DNA from: Pseudomonas sp. 14P_8.1_Bac3
GTDB taxonomy: Bacteria > Pseudomonadota > Gammaproteobacteria > Pseudomonadales > Pseudomonadaceae
Length of the DNA: 64,000 nucleotides
Assembly (NCBI RefSeq): GCF_025466085.1
Contig: NZ_JANLOD010000033.1
Location: 1 to 64,000 of the forward strand
Direction of reading: 5' to 3'
Part shown: in pieces, positions 36,880 to 46,221 of the stretch
Numbering within the stretch: the stretch's first letter is position 1
Layout of the letters: the number at the start of each line of letters is the position of its first letter
The notes under the pieces: model-generated
Database searches by the model: none
Seen by the model: the letters and a program-made list of their open reading frames with translations, nothing else
Told to the model about the DNA's origin: nothing
Program-made: the position numbers and the translations under genes

Positions 36880-36997
36880 TAAAGCTTCCGGAAAGACGAT
36901 GGCCGCGCATTCTACATCGTTCGACCCGGCTTGCGGCTGGCGAGCGTTCTCGTTATAAGTCTCGGCACTTTTAGTGACAAGCCGTTGTATGCCGACC

Positions 36998-37735
36998 ATG
37001 AGCCAAACCGACCTGCTAGACCAAGATCCCGTGTTCCAGTTGAAGGGCAGCATGCTCGCCATTACGGTGCTGGAGCTGGCCCGCAACGACCTCGACGCCC
37101 TTGATCGGCAACTGGCCGCCAAGGTCGCCCAGGCGCCCGGCTTCTTCAGCAACGCGCCGCTGGTGCTGGCGCTGGACAAGCTTCCAGCCAGCGAAGGCGC
37201 GGTCGATTTGCCAGGCTTGATGCGTGTCTGTCGCCAGCATGGCCTGCGTACCCTGGCCATCCGCGCCAGTCGCATCGAGGACATCGCCGCCGCCATCGCG
37301 GTCGACCTGCCGGTGCTGCCGCCGTCCGGCGCCCGCGAGCGTCCGCTGGAGTCGCCCGCAAACGTCGCGCCGAAGAAGCCGGAAAAACCGCCGGAACCCA
37401 CGATCAAACCGACCAAAATCATTACCTCGCCGGTACGCGGTGGCCAGCAGATCTACGCCCAGGGTTGCGACCTCGTGGTGATCTCCTCGGTCAGCCCGGG
37501 GGCGGAACTTCTCGCCGACGGCAACATCCATGTATACGGGCCGATGCGCGGTCGTGTCCTGGCCGGGGTCAAAGGCGACACGAAAGCGCGGATTTTCTGT
37601 CAGCAGATGAGCGCTGAAATGGTCTCCATCGCAGGCCACTACAAGGTTTCGGAGGATCTGCGTCGCGACCCTTTATGGGGGGCCGGCGTACAGGTCAGCC
37701 TGTCGGGCGATGTGTTGAACATCATTCGGCTTTAA
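36998..37735 (+). CDS. minC: Septum-site determining protein MinC
   Basis: A 245-residue inhibitor of FtsZ assembly. The N-terminal domain (about 1-105, [15 protein letters not shown]) binds FtsZ. A proline/lysine-rich linker (about 120-145) follows, then a C-terminal beta-helix ([30 protein letters not shown]) that binds MinD. I choose [11 protein letters not shown] as the start by family habit; ATG at 36989 is also possible. First of the minC-minD-minE series, with an unusual 203-base gap before minD. Confidence 0.93.
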   Translation: MSQTDLLDQDPVFQLKGSMLAITVLELARNDLDALDRQLAAKVAQAPGFFSNAPLVLALDKLPASEGAVDLPGLMRVCRQHGLRTLAIRASRIEDIAAAIAVDLPVLPPSGARERPLESPANVAPKKPEKPPEPTIKPTKIITSPVRGGQQIYAQGCDLVVISSVSPGAELLADGNIHVYGPMRGRVLAGVKGDTKARIFCQQMSAEMVSIAGHYKVSEDLRRDPLWGAGVQVSLSGDVLNIIRL

Positions 37736-37866
37736 CGGATACTGCCGCATTTTCCAAGCATCTCTAAAACGTAGCGAAAACGGCTCAAACGAAGTAGGAA
37801 AATGGTCAAAAGCGTGTTTACCAGCGGGTGAACACCGTTCAGGACCAGATTCCAGCCAAGGCTGTC

Positions 37867-37920
37867 CGACTGCAGTCGTTTTTTTCAAGAGATGTTTTTC
37901 AGGGACCAGAAGTCCTTTTT
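37867..37920 (+). promoter_or_regulatory. Two T-tract hairpins between minC and minD
   Basis: CGAC-TGCA-GTCG followed by seven T (37867-37885) and GGAC-CAGAA-GTCC followed by TTTTT (37903-37920) both resemble short intrinsic terminators. The second ends only 18 bases before the minD start. They may terminate minC transcripts or attenuate minD; the stems are short (4 bp). Confidence 0.4.
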
Positions 37921-37938
37921 CCTTAGGGGTGAAACACC

Positions 37939-38751
37939 TTGGCCAAGATTCTAGTGGTTACATCCGGCAAGGGTGGTGTGGGTAAGACCACCACCAGTGC
38001 TGCTATCGGTACCGGCCTCGCACTGCGCGGGCACAAGACAGTGATCGTCGACTTCGACGTCGGTTTGCGTAACCTCGACCTGATCATGGGTTGCGAGCGT
38101 CGCGTCGTGTATGACTTCGTCAACGTAGTGAACGGCGAAGCCAACCTGCAACAGGCCCTGATCAAAGACAAACGCCTGGAAAACCTCTACGTACTGGCCG
38201 CCAGCCAGACTCGCGACAAAGACGCGCTGACCGTCGAAGGCGTGGAAAAAGTCCTGATGGCGTTGAAGGAAGACTTCGAATTCGTGGTCTGCGATTCCCC
38301 GGCCGGCATCGAGAAAGGTGCTCACCTGGCCATGTACTTCGCCGATGAAGCGATCGTCGTGACCAACCCGGAAGTCTCCTCCGTGCGTGACTCGGACCGC
38401 ATGCTGGGCCTGCTGGCCAGCAAATCGCGTCGCGCTGAAAACGGCGAAGAGCCGATCAAGGAACACTTGCTGCTGACCCGTTACAACCCGCAACGCGTCA
38501 GCGATGGCGAGATGCTCGGCGTCGAAGACGTCAAGGAAATCCTCGCCGTGACCCTGCTGGGTGTGATCCCTGAGTCCCAAGCGGTGCTCAAGGCCTCCAA
38601 CTCCGGCGTGCCGGTGATCCTCGACGACCAGAGCGACGCCGGTCAGGCGTACAGCGATGCGGTCGATCGACTGCTGGGCAAAACCGTGGAGCATCGTTTT
38701 CTCGATGTGACGAAGAAAGGATTCTTTGAGCGTCTGTTTGGAGGCCGGTAA
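37939..38751 (+). CDS. minD: Septum-site determining ATPase MinD
   Basis: A 270-residue deviant-Walker ATPase that recruits MinC to the membrane and oscillates with MinE. The P-loop is [16 protein letters not shown] at residues 9-24, and the C-terminal amphipathic helix is [11 protein letters not shown]. The start is a TTG, with AGGGGTG upstream; no ATG fits the conserved [11 protein letters not shown]-terminus. The stop shares one base with the minE ATG. Confidence 0.96.
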   Translation: MAKILVVTSGKGGVGKTTTSAAIGTGLALRGHKTVIVDFDVGLRNLDLIMGCERRVVYDFVNVVNGEANLQQALIKDKRLENLYVLAASQTRDKDALTVEGVEKVLMALKEDFEFVVCDSPAGIEKGAHLAMYFADEAIVVTNPEVSSVRDSDRMLGLLASKSRRAENGEEPIKEHLLLTRYNPQRVSDGEMLGVEDVKEILAVTLLGVIPESQAVLKASNSGVPVILDDQSDAGQAYSDAVDRLLGKTVEHRFLDVTKKGFFERLFGGR

Positions 38752-39005
38752 TGAACATTTTTGACTTCTTTCGTGCTAACAAGAAGCCCAGTACCGCCTC
38801 GGTAGCGAAAGAGCGTCTACAGATCATCGTGGCGCATGAACGCGGCCAACGCAGTACCCCGGACTACCTGCCCGCCTTGCAGAAGGAACTGGTCGAGGTG
38901 ATCCGCAAATACGTCAATATCGGGTCCGATGACGTGCACGTCGCCCTCGAAAACCAGGGTAGCTGCTCGATTCTGGAACTCAATATCACCCTGCCAGATC
39001 GCTGA
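38751..39005 (+). CDS. minE: Cell division topological specificity factor MinE
   Basis: An 84-residue activator of MinD ATPase that confines MinCD to the poles. The N-terminal membrane-targeting MNIFDFFR and the MinD-contact helix ([15 protein letters not shown]) are visible, followed by the beta-rich dimer domain. It overlaps the minD stop by one base and is translationally coupled. Confidence 0.96.
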   Translation: MNIFDFFRANKKPSTASVAKERLQIIVAHERGQRSTPDYLPALQKELVEVIRKYVNIGSDDVHVALENQGSCSILELNITLPDR

Positions 39006-39049
39006 GTCGATCCGGCGGGAGCCACGGCGGCTCAGGCTTTCAGCACCCC

Positions 39050-39132
39050 GTAGGAGCGAGCTTGTTCGCGATGATTGGTCAGACACCTTGATGGCGACTG
39101 ACACACCATCGCGAGCAAGCTCGCTCCTGCAG
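39050..39132. repeat. REP-type inverted repeat pair
   Basis: CGTAGGAGCGAGCTTGTTCGCGATG faces CATCGCGAGCAAGCTCGCTCCTGCAG in the minE-rluA gap. Confidence 0.78.
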
Positions 39133-39182
39133 GGATAGCGGAGGCCTGAGTCGCCGTTGGCGTTTGTTACGAGGCTGCTTTA

Positions 39183-39818
39183 ATGCCGTTGTCCAACATC
39201 CGCATCATCCATCAGGACGCCGCCGTACTGGTGGTGGATAAACCGACCCTGTTGCTCTCCGTGCCTGGCCGGGCCGATGACAACAAGGACTGCCTGATCA
39301 CCCGCCTGCAGGAAAACGGCTACCCGGAAGCCCGCATCGTCCATCGCCTGGACTGGGAAACCTCCGGCATCATTCTGTTGGCCCGTGACCCGGACACGCA
39401 TCGCGAGTTGTCCCGGCAATTTCACGACCGCGAAACCGAAAAAGCCTACACCGCACTCTGCTGGGGCCAGCCGGCACTGGACAGTGGCAGCATCGACCTG
39501 CCCTTGCGCTACGACCCGCCGACCAAGCCGCGCCATGTGGTGGATCACGAGTTCGGCAAAAACGCCCTGACGTTCTGGCGCGTGCTCGAGCGGTGCGGCG
39601 ACTGGTGCCGCGTCGAGCTGACGCCCATCACCGGCCGCTCCCACCAGTTGCGCGTGCATATGCTCTCCATTGGCCACCCGCTGCTGGGCGACGGGCTTTA
39701 TGCCCATGAGCAGGCGCTGGCCGCCTGGCCACGGTTGTGCCTGCACGCGAGCATGCTCAGCTTTACCCACCCCCAGACCGGCGAGCGCTTGCGCTTCGAA
39801 TGCCCGGCACCGTTTTAA
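39183..39818 (+). CDS. rluA: RluA-family pseudouridine synthase
   Basis: A 211-residue enzyme converting uridine to pseudouridine in rRNA and/or tRNA. The catalytic Asp is in IVHRLDWETSGI (family HRLDxxTSG). The later TGRSHQLRVHM is also typical. The length matches the short RluA branch without an S4 domain. It follows minE on the same strand, as in other pseudomonads. Exact target uridines are inferred from the RluA branch. Confidence 0.88.
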   Translation: MPLSNIRIIHQDAAVLVVDKPTLLLSVPGRADDNKDCLITRLQENGYPEARIVHRLDWETSGIILLARDPDTHRELSRQFHDRETEKAYTALCWGQPALDSGSIDLPLRYDPPTKPRHVVDHEFGKNALTFWRVLERCGDWCRVELTPITGRSHQLRVHMLSIGHPLLGDGLYAHEQALAAWPRLCLHASMLSFTHPQTGERLRFECPAPF

Positions 39819-39834
39819 CAGCTAATGCAAAACC

Positions 39835-39927
39835 CTGTGGGAGCGGGCTTGCTCGCGAAAGCGGTGCGCCATTCGACATCGGCGACGACGGGTAGATCGT
39901 ATTCGCGAGCAAGCCCGCTCCCACAGG
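39835..39927. repeat. REP-type inverted repeat pair (GTGGGAGC sub-type)
   Basis: CTGTGGGAGCGGGCTTGCTC and GAGCAAGCCCGCTCCCACAG face each other between rluA and apeB. Confidence 0.8.
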
Positions 39928-40027
39928 AATTATCGTCCGCCCAAATCACCGGCGTGGGCACGCCATCCCAGCAGCCAATTTCTGGACCAATACGTTAAAC
40001 TGGCGCCATTGCTGTCTGGAGCTACTT

Positions 40028-41317
40028 ATGCGCGAAGAGTTGAACCAAGGCCTGATCGATTTCCTCAAGGCCTCCCCTACCCCGTTCCATGCCACCGCCA
40101 GCCTTGTTCAACGCCTGGAAGCGGCGGGCTACCAACGTCTCGACGAGCGCGAGCCGTGGACCACCGAAGCCAACGGTCGCTACTACGTCACCCGCAATGA
40201 CTCTTCGATCGTCGCGATCAAGATGGGCCGCCATTCGCCGCTGCACGGCGGCATCCGCCTGGTCGGCGCCCACACCGACAGCCCGTGCCTGCGGGTCAAG
40301 CCGCAACCTGAACTGCAACGTCAGGGGTTCTGGCAGCTGGGCGTCGAAGTCTATGGCGGCGCGCTGCTGGCTCCATGGTTCGACCGCGACCTGTCCCTGG
40401 CCGGCCGCGTGACCTTCCGCCGCGATGGCAAGGTCGAAAGCCAGCTGATCGACTTCAAGGCACCGATTGCGATCATTCCGAACCTGGCCATCCACCTCAA
40501 TCGCGAAGCCAACATGGGCTGGGCCATCAACGCCCAGAACGAATTGCCGCCGATTCTCGCGCAGTTTGCCGGTGACGAACGCGTGGACTTCCGCGCCGTC
40601 CTCACCAACCAACTGGCCCTGGAACATGGCCTGAACGCCGACGTGGTGCTCGATTACGAGCTGAGCTTCTACGACACCCAGAGCGCGGCGGTTATTGGCC
40701 TGCATGGCGACTTCATCGCCGGCGCACGCCTGGACAACCTGCTGTCGTGCTACGCCGGCCTGCAAGCCCTGCTGACGGTGGACACCGACGAAACCTGCGT
40801 GCTGGTCTGCAATGACCACGAAGAAGTCGGCTCGTGCTCCGCGTGCGGTGCCGACGGCCCGATGCTCGAGCAGACACTGCGTCGCCTGCTGCCTGAAGGT
40901 GACGAATTCGTACGCACCATTCAGAGATCCCTGCTGGTCTCGGCCGACAACGCCCACGGCGTGCACCCCAACTACGCCGACAAGCACGACGCCAACCACG
41001 GCCCGAAACTCAACGCCGGCCCGGTGATCAAGGTCAACAGCAACCAGCGCTACGCCACCAACAGCGAAACCGCCGGTTTCTTCCGCCACCTGTGCATGGC
41101 CGAGGAAGTACCGGTGCAAAGCTTTGTGGTGCGCAGCGACATGGGCTGCGGCTCGACCATCGGCCCGATCACCGCCAGCCACCTGGGCGTGCGCACCGTG
41201 GACATCGGCCTGCCGACGTTCGCCATGCATTCGATCCGCGAGCTGTGTGGCAGCCATGACCTGGCGCACCTGGTAAAAGTGTTGAGCGCGTTCTACGCCA
41301 GCCGCGAGTTACCGTAA
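40028..41317 (+). CDS. apeB: M18 family aminopeptidase
   Basis: A 429-residue zinc aminopeptidase of the M18 (aspartyl aminopeptidase-like) family. Metal ligands are in [23 protein letters not shown] and the late MHSIRELCG, with [12 protein letters not shown] also conserved. It is cytoplasmic and trims N-terminal residues, probably acidic or broad in choice. An isolated gene between REP pairs. Confidence 0.92.
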   Translation: MREELNQGLIDFLKASPTPFHATASLVQRLEAAGYQRLDEREPWTTEANGRYYVTRNDSSIVAIKMGRHSPLHGGIRLVGAHTDSPCLRVKPQPELQRQGFWQLGVEVYGGALLAPWFDRDLSLAGRVTFRRDGKVESQLIDFKAPIAIIPNLAIHLNREANMGWAINAQNELPPILAQFAGDERVDFRAVLTNQLALEHGLNADVVLDYELSFYDTQSAAVIGLHGDFIAGARLDNLLSCYAGLQALLTVDTDETCVLVCNDHEEVGSCSACGADGPMLEQTLRRLLPEGDEFVRTIQRSLLVSADNAHGVHPNYADKHDANHGPKLNAGPVIKVNSNQRYATNSETAGFFRHLCMAEEVPVQSFVVRSDMGCGSTIGPITASHLGVRTVDIGLPTFAMHSIRELCGSHDLAHLVKVLSAFYASRELP

Positions 41318-41320
41318 TCC

Positions 41321-41450
41321 CTGTAGGAGCGAGCATGCTCCGGGCGGCGTTCCGACGATGGGCGTCAACGATAACGCTGGCATCATGAATGCCAGCGGAG
41401 TCTGAACCTCCATCGTCGGAGCGCCGCCCGGAGCATGCTCGCTCCTACAG
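41321..41450. repeat. Long REP-type inverted repeat with 41-bp arms
   Basis: The arms 41321-41361 and 41410-41450 are reverse complements with a single mismatch. Each carries CTGTAGGAGCGAGCATGCTC then an extension GGGCGGCG and a final CCGACGATGG. The spacer holds the GTCAACGATAACGC block. It is the largest hairpin of this family in the window. Confidence 0.85.
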
Positions 41451-41504
41451 ATGACACGAAACTTGCCTAAACTTTGAATATCACTCACGACAAGGCCGTC
41501 GCCC

Positions 41505-41681
41505 ATGATCTCGATGTCTTCCTTCCACGCCATGCTCATCCCGATCCTGATCGGCATGATCCTGCTGGCCTTCGGCTTCAATTTCCGTGACAAGAATGCC
41601 GGCGTGTTCGCGATGTGGATCGGCATGCTGACTATCCTCGCCACCATCATTTTCAAGATCCTCGCCAAACTCAACGAATAA
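41505..41681 (+). CDS. Small two-helix membrane protein, 58 residues
   Basis: A short ORF (MISMSSFHAMLIPILIGMIL to KILAKLNE) fills the gap between apeB and the channel gene. Two membrane helices (about 8-24 and 35-53) are separated by the short polar turn NFRDKNAG. AAGG lies about 10 bases upstream of the ATG; an in-frame ATG three codons later is an alternative. Codon use is as in neighbouring genes. Function unknown; a link to the adjacent MscS-type channel is only positional. Confidence 0.65.
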   Translation: MISMSSFHAMLIPILIGMILLAFGFNFRDKNAGVFAMWIGMLTILATIIFKILAKLNE

Positions 41682-41759
41682 ATCCTCGCCCCTGGCTCGC
41701 ATTGATTTTGACGGGCTCGTACACTCGGTCGATCTGCTTCTTTCAAGGTTGACCGCCTA

Positions 41760-43916
41760 GTGCTCGCTCGTCTCTTTGCTCTGCCCTGCCTATTCCTCGT
41801 CTGCCTGATGACGTTGCTGCCGATCACGCCCGCCCAGGCCGTTGGTTTGCCGAGCCTGCTCAACAGCTCGGCGAAAACCCAACCCGAGGCGCAAGAACCC
41901 CTCGGCCAGTCCCTTGACGAGGTCATCAAGTCGCTGGAGAACGATCAGCAGCGCACCAAGCTGCTGGCCGACCTGAAGAAACTGCGCGATGCCACCAAGC
42001 AAGCCCAACCCGCGACGGAACAAGGCGTACTCGGCCTGATCGGCGGGACACTGGCCAACTTCGAAAAACAATTCTCCGGCGCCGACAGCCCGCTCACCCG
42101 CTGGAGCCAGGAATTCGAACTGGCCCAGGATGAACTGCAGGCACTGGCGCTACCGGTCAACGAATGGCTGCCGATCATCTTTGCCTTCGCCATGATCCTG
42201 ATGGTCTGGAGCCTGCTGGCGGCCGCGCTGATCTGGCTCGGCCACCGGGTACGGATGCGCTTCGGCCTCACTGAAGAATTGCCGCAACACCCCAAGGCCC
42301 TCGACATGCTGCGCTTTGCCCTGCGCAAACTCGGCCCGTGGCTGATTGCCTTGGTCATCACCGTGTACATGAGTTATGCCCTGCCCTCGTCATTGGGTAA
42401 AAGCCTGGCGATGGTGCTGGCCTATGCGCTGGTGGTCGGCACGTGTTTTTCCGCGATCTGCGTGATTGCCTTTTCGTTGCTCGACGGCCCCCACCGTCAC
42501 CGTGCGCTGTACATCCTGCGGCATCAGGCCTTTCGGCCGTTGTGGCTGATCGGCAGTTTCGCCGCATTCGGCGAAGCCGTGAGCGACCCGAGACTGGTCG
42601 CCAGCCTGGGTATTCACCTGGCGCACACCGCCGCCACCGTCGCCAACGTGCTGGCCGCGCTGTCCACCGGGCTTTTCATCCTGCGCTTCCGCCGCCCCAT
42701 CGCCCACTTGATCCGCAACCAGCCCTTGTCGCGGCGCCTGACCCGCCGCGCCCTTAGCGACACCATCGATATCCTCGGGACCTTCTGGTACGTGCCGGCC
42801 CTGCTCCTGGTGGCCATTTCGCTGTTCGCCACGTTCGTCTCCGCCGGCGACACCAGCACCGCGCTGCGCCAGTCGCTGATCTGCACCGTGCTGGTAGTCC
42901 TGTGCATGGTCATCAACGGGCTGGTACGTCGACATGCGCTGAAACCGCAACGCGGTGTAAAACGCCATGCGCTGTATTCCGAGCGCCTGAAAAGCTTCTT
43001 CTACACCCTCGCCCACCTGGTGGTGTGGCTGACGTTCATCGAGCTGGGCCTGCGGGTCTGGGGCATGTCGCTGATCGCGTTCACCGAAGGCGAAGGCCAT
43101 GAAGTCAGCGTCAAACTGTTCAGTCTCGGCGGCACGCTGATTTTTGCCTGGTTGATCTGGATTCTCAGCGACACCGCGGTGCACCACGCACTCACGCGCT
43201 CGCGCAAAGGCCTGGCGAATGCGCGCGCGCAGACGATGATGCCGTTGATCCGCAACGTGCTGTTCGTGGCGATTTTCATTGTGGCGCTGATCGTCGCCCT
43301 GGCGAACATGGGCATGAACGTCACACCGCTGCTGGCCGGTGCCGGCGTGATCGGCCTGGCCATCGGTTTCGGCGCGCAGTCGCTGGTCGCCGACCTGATC
43401 ACCGGGTTGTTCATCATCATCGAAGACTCGCTGGCCATCGACGATTACGTGGATGTCGGCGGCCACCTCGGCACCGTCGAAGGGCTGACGATTCGTACCG
43501 TACGCCTGCGGGATATCGACGGCATCGTCCATACCATCCCGTTCAGCGAAATCAAAAGCATCAAGAACTACTCACGGGAGTTTGGCTACGCGATTTTCCG
43601 CGTGGCGATCCCTGCGAACATGGACATCGACAACGCGATCAAACTGATGCGCGACGTCGGCCAGAAGATGCGCAGCGATCCGCTGCAACGGCGCAACATC
43701 TGGTCGCCCCTGGAAATTCAGGGAGTCGAGAGTTTCGAGTCAGGCAACGCGATCCTGCGGGCCCGCTTCAAGACAGCGCCGATCAAACAGTGGGAAGTTT
43801 CCCGTGCGTTCAACCTTTCGCTGAAACGTCATTTGGACGAAGCCGGGCTCGATCTGGCGATGCCGCGCATGACCGTGCAGGTGGTGACTGCGGGCGGCGG
43901 TCAGGTCACGGAGTAA
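41760..43916 (+). CDS. MscS-family mechanosensitive channel (YbiO-like)
   Basis: A 718-residue inner-membrane protein. It has a signal peptide (about 1-27, ending TPAQA), a periplasmic helical region (about 35-135), about eight to eleven membrane segments, and a C-terminal MscS domain: pore helix in LLAGAGVIGLAIGFGAQSLVADLITG, then VDVGGHLGTVEGLTIRT. Length and layout resemble E. coli YbiO. Starts at a GTG. It would release solutes under hypo-osmotic stress. Confidence 0.88.
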   Translation: MLARLFALPCLFLVCLMTLLPITPAQAVGLPSLLNSSAKTQPEAQEPLGQSLDEVIKSLENDQQRTKLLADLKKLRDATKQAQPATEQGVLGLIGGTLANFEKQFSGADSPLTRWSQEFELAQDELQALALPVNEWLPIIFAFAMILMVWSLLAAALIWLGHRVRMRFGLTEELPQHPKALDMLRFALRKLGPWLIALVITVYMSYALPSSLGKSLAMVLAYALVVGTCFSAICVIAFSLLDGPHRHRALYILRHQAFRPLWLIGSFAAFGEAVSDPRLVASLGIHLAHTAATVANVLAALSTGLFILRFRRPIAHLIRNQPLSRRLTRRALSDTIDILGTFWYVPALLLVAISLFATFVSAGDTSTALRQSLICTVLVVLCMVINGLVRRHALKPQRGVKRHALYSERLKSFFYTLAHLVVWLTFIELGLRVWGMSLIAFTEGEGHEVSVKLFSLGGTLIFAWLIWILSDTAVHHALTRSRKGLANARAQTMMPLIRNVLFVAIFIVALIVALANMGMNVTPLLAGAGVIGLAIGFGAQSLVADLITGLFIIIEDSLAIDDYVDVGGHLGTVEGLTIRTVRLRDIDGIVHTIPFSEIKSIKNYSREFGYAIFRVAIPANMDIDNAIKLMRDVGQKMRSDPLQRRNIWSPLEIQGVESFESGNAILRARFKTAPIKQWEVSRAFNLSLKRHLDEAGLDLAMPRMTVQVVTAGGGQVTE

Positions 43917-43931
43917 CCCTGAAACCTGAAC

Positions 43932-44034
43932 CCTGTAGGAGCGAGCTTGCTCGCGATGGTAGCGCAGACGACACGGGCATTCAGACAGCCAGCGTTATCG
44001 TTGACGACCATCGCGAGCATGCTCGCTCCTACAG
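43932..44034. repeat. REP-type inverted repeat pair
   Basis: CTGTAGGAGCGAGCTTGCTC faces GAGCATGCTCGCTCCTACAG, with the AGCGTTATCGTTGACG spacer block, between the convergent channel and helicase genes. Confidence 0.82.
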
Positions 44035-44055
44035 GAGGAGAGGCGAAGCGCAGGC

Positions 44056-44088
44056 AAAAAAAATCCCCGAACCAGTCGGGGATTTTTT
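44056..44088. terminator. Bidirectional intrinsic terminator
   Basis: AATCCCCGA and TCGGGGATT pair around ACCAG, with A-run on the left and T-run on the right. It can serve both the channel gene (plus) and the helicase gene (minus). Confidence 0.88.
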
Positions 44089-44116
44089 ATGTTCGATCAA
44101 TCAGCCCGAGAGCGGA

Positions 44117-45790
44117 TCAATCTTCGCGATAGCGACGCAGCTTCAACTGCTTACCGGCGACGCGAGTGTCCTTCAGCTTGGTCAGCAGACGCTCCAGACC
44201 ATCTTCCGGCAGCTCGACGAGGCTGAAGCTGTCACGCACCTGGATGCGACCGATCGCTTCGCGGGCCAGGCCGCCTTCGTTGAGGATCGCGCCCAACAGG
44301 TTCTTCGCGGCGATACCGTCACGCGCACCCAGCGCAGTACGGCAGCGAGCACGACCTTCGGCCAATGGAACCGGAGCACGACGCTCACGATCACCACGGT
44401 CCGGACGATCACCGGTACGCTCTGGACGATCGCCACGCGGTGCGTTGTTCGGCACCAGTGGACGCTCTTTCTCGATCGCCGCCAGGGTCAGCGCCTGACC
44501 GTTGGTAGCTTTGCGCAGCAGGGCAGCGGCCAGGGCACGCGGGCTGCAACCGATGTCGGCGGTCAGGCGATCCAGCAGATCACCGTGGGTCGATTCGGCA
44601 TCGCCAACCAGCGGCGACAGGCTGTTGGTCAGTTTCTTGATGCGGGCATCGAGAACGGCCTGAGCATCCGGCAGACGGACTTCGGCAACTTTCTGACCGG
44701 TTACACGCTCGATCACTTGCAGCATGCGGCGCTCACGTGGAGTCACCAGCAGCAGTGCACGACCTTCGCGACCGGCACGGCCAGTACGGCCGATACGGTG
44801 AACGTAGGATTCCGGATCGTACGGCATGTCAACGTTGAACACGTGAGTGATACGCGGAACGTCCAGGCCACGTGCGGCAACGTCAGTCGCCACAACGATG
44901 TCCAGACGACCATCCTTGAGGGATTCGATCACGCGCTCACGCTGGTTCTGGGCAATGTCACCGTTCAGCGCAGCGGCTTTGTAGCCTTTGGCTTCCAGGG
45001 CACTGGCCAGGTCCAGGGTCGCTTGCTTGGTGCGCACGAACATGATCAGGGCGTCGAAGTCTTCGACTTCCAGCAGGCTCAGTACAGCCGAGGTCTTCTG
45101 GTCAGCGTGAACCAACAGGTGAGCCTGTTCGATCGCGGTAACGGTCTGAGTCTTGGTCTGGATCTTCACGTGCTGCGGATCACGCAGGTGACGTTCAGCG
45201 ATCGCACGGATCGACTGCGGCAGGGTCGCCGAGAACAAAACGGTCTGACGGGTAGCAGGCAGGGCCTTGAAGATGACTTCGAGGTCGTCCATGAAACCCA
45301 GTTTGAGCATTTCGTCGGCTTCGTCGAGAACCAGGTGGTTCACGGTGGCCAGGACTTTTTCGTCGCGACGCAGGTGGTCGCACAGACGGCCCGGGGTGGC
45401 GACAACGATCTGTGCGCCGTTACGGATGGCTTTCAGTTGTGGGCCCATCGGGGCACCGCCGTAAACGGCCACAACGGTAACGCCCGGCATTTGCTTGGCG
45501 TAGGTTTCGAAAGCGGTTGCTACTTGCAGCGCCAACTCACGGGTTGGCGCCAGGATCAGGGCTTGCGGCTCGCGCTTCGCAGGATCGATGCGGTGCAGGA
45601 TCGGCAGGGCGAACGCAGCGGTTTTACCCGTACCGGTTTGCGCCTGACCAATCATGTCGTGACCGGCCATGATGATCGGGATCGATTGCTGCTGAATAGC
45701 CGAAGGTTCTTCGTAGCCGGTCGCAATGACGGCTGCAAGAATGTTCGGATTAAGATTAAAAGCGGCGAAGCCGCCGGTTTCCTGGGTCAT
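44117..45790 (-). CDS. DEAD-box RNA helicase (CsdA/DeaD type)
   Basis: A 557-residue ATP-dependent RNA helicase. The Q motif, AQTGTGKT (motif I), DEAD (in LVLDEADEMLKLGF), SAT and HRIGRTGRAGR (motif VI) are all present in order. A basic linker (DRPERTGDRPDRGDRERR) precedes a C-terminal DbpA-like RNA-binding domain. Start is the ATG at 45790 with GAGG upstream. The long leader (about 210 bases) is typical of cold-inducible csdA genes. It would act in ribosome assembly and mRNA decay at low temperature. Confidence 0.92.
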   Translation of the reverse strand: MTQETGGFAAFNLNPNILAAVIATGYEEPSAIQQQSIPIIMAGHDMIGQAQTGTGKTAAFALPILHRIDPAKREPQALILAPTRELALQVATAFETYAKQMPGVTVVAVYGGAPMGPQLKAIRNGAQIVVATPGRLCDHLRRDEKVLATVNHLVLDEADEMLKLGFMDDLEVIFKALPATRQTVLFSATLPQSIRAIAERHLRDPQHVKIQTKTQTVTAIEQAHLLVHADQKTSAVLSLLEVEDFDALIMFVRTKQATLDLASALEAKGYKAAALNGDIAQNQRERVIESLKDGRLDIVVATDVAARGLDVPRITHVFNVDMPYDPESYVHRIGRTGRAGREGRALLLVTPRERRMLQVIERVTGQKVAEVRLPDAQAVLDARIKKLTNSLSPLVGDAESTHGDLLDRLTADIGCSPRALAAALLRKATNGQALTLAAIEKERPLVPNNAPRGDRPERTGDRPDRGDRERRAPVPLAEGRARCRTALGARDGIAAKNLLGAILNEGGLAREAIGRIQVRDSFSLVELPEDGLERLLTKLKDTRVAGKQLKLRRYRED

Positions 45791-46221
45791 GGGTCTGCCT
45801 CTAAGTGCATCCGCAAAGACCCATGCTCCAAAGCTGCGCATGCCGTGTAAGACTCAAGAGTCGCCCTGGCTGCTTTGTCGGCGGGGATTTGCGAAAACGA
45901 ATGAATGAAAAAGATTCGTCAAGGGAGAGTCCGCTGTGCGGACGTGCAGCCGAAGCTGACTTCGGGGAATTGCGCTACCTAAACGCGGCCCGGTTAAAGG
46001 CCGGCGCGCACTATACCGGAATTCGCCCAAAAAGGGAGCATTATTTGTCGGAAAACTGACGGATACACCGTTGTGTCACACGCTTTGCAGATAATCGTAC
46101 AACGGTCTATTTTTCAAAGGCCCGGCCCTGCTGGCGATGGCGCTAAAACGGTTCATCCTTGTGACGCAGACCTGCGGTCCTGTAGACCCCATCCCGCCCC
46201 TTTCCGCCCGAGGAATTGCAC
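45791..46221. promoter_or_regulatory. Long leader of the helicase gene and divergent promoter region
   Basis: These 431 bases have no gene. On the minus strand TATAGT (46010-46015) is a good -10 box with a weak -35, giving a 5' leader of about 210 bases with several hairpins (e.g. CCCCGAAGTCAGCTTCGG, about 45947-45966). Such leaders are a mark of cold-shock genes. The right part presumably carries the crotonase promoter. Confidence 0.45.

Noticed and set aside
36880..37422. N-terminal extension of the acyltransferase frame
   Set aside because: It is antisense to minC and non-homologous; the ATG at 36879 has a proper ribosome site.
37867..37878. CGACTGCAGTCG palindrome as a MinD-specific operator
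   Set aside because: It is followed by seven T, so a hairpin role explains it more simply, and no second copy was found.
43790..45850. 686-codon open frame antisense to the helicase
   Set aside because: The helicase has every DEAD-box motif in the other frame; the open frame is a codon-bias shadow.
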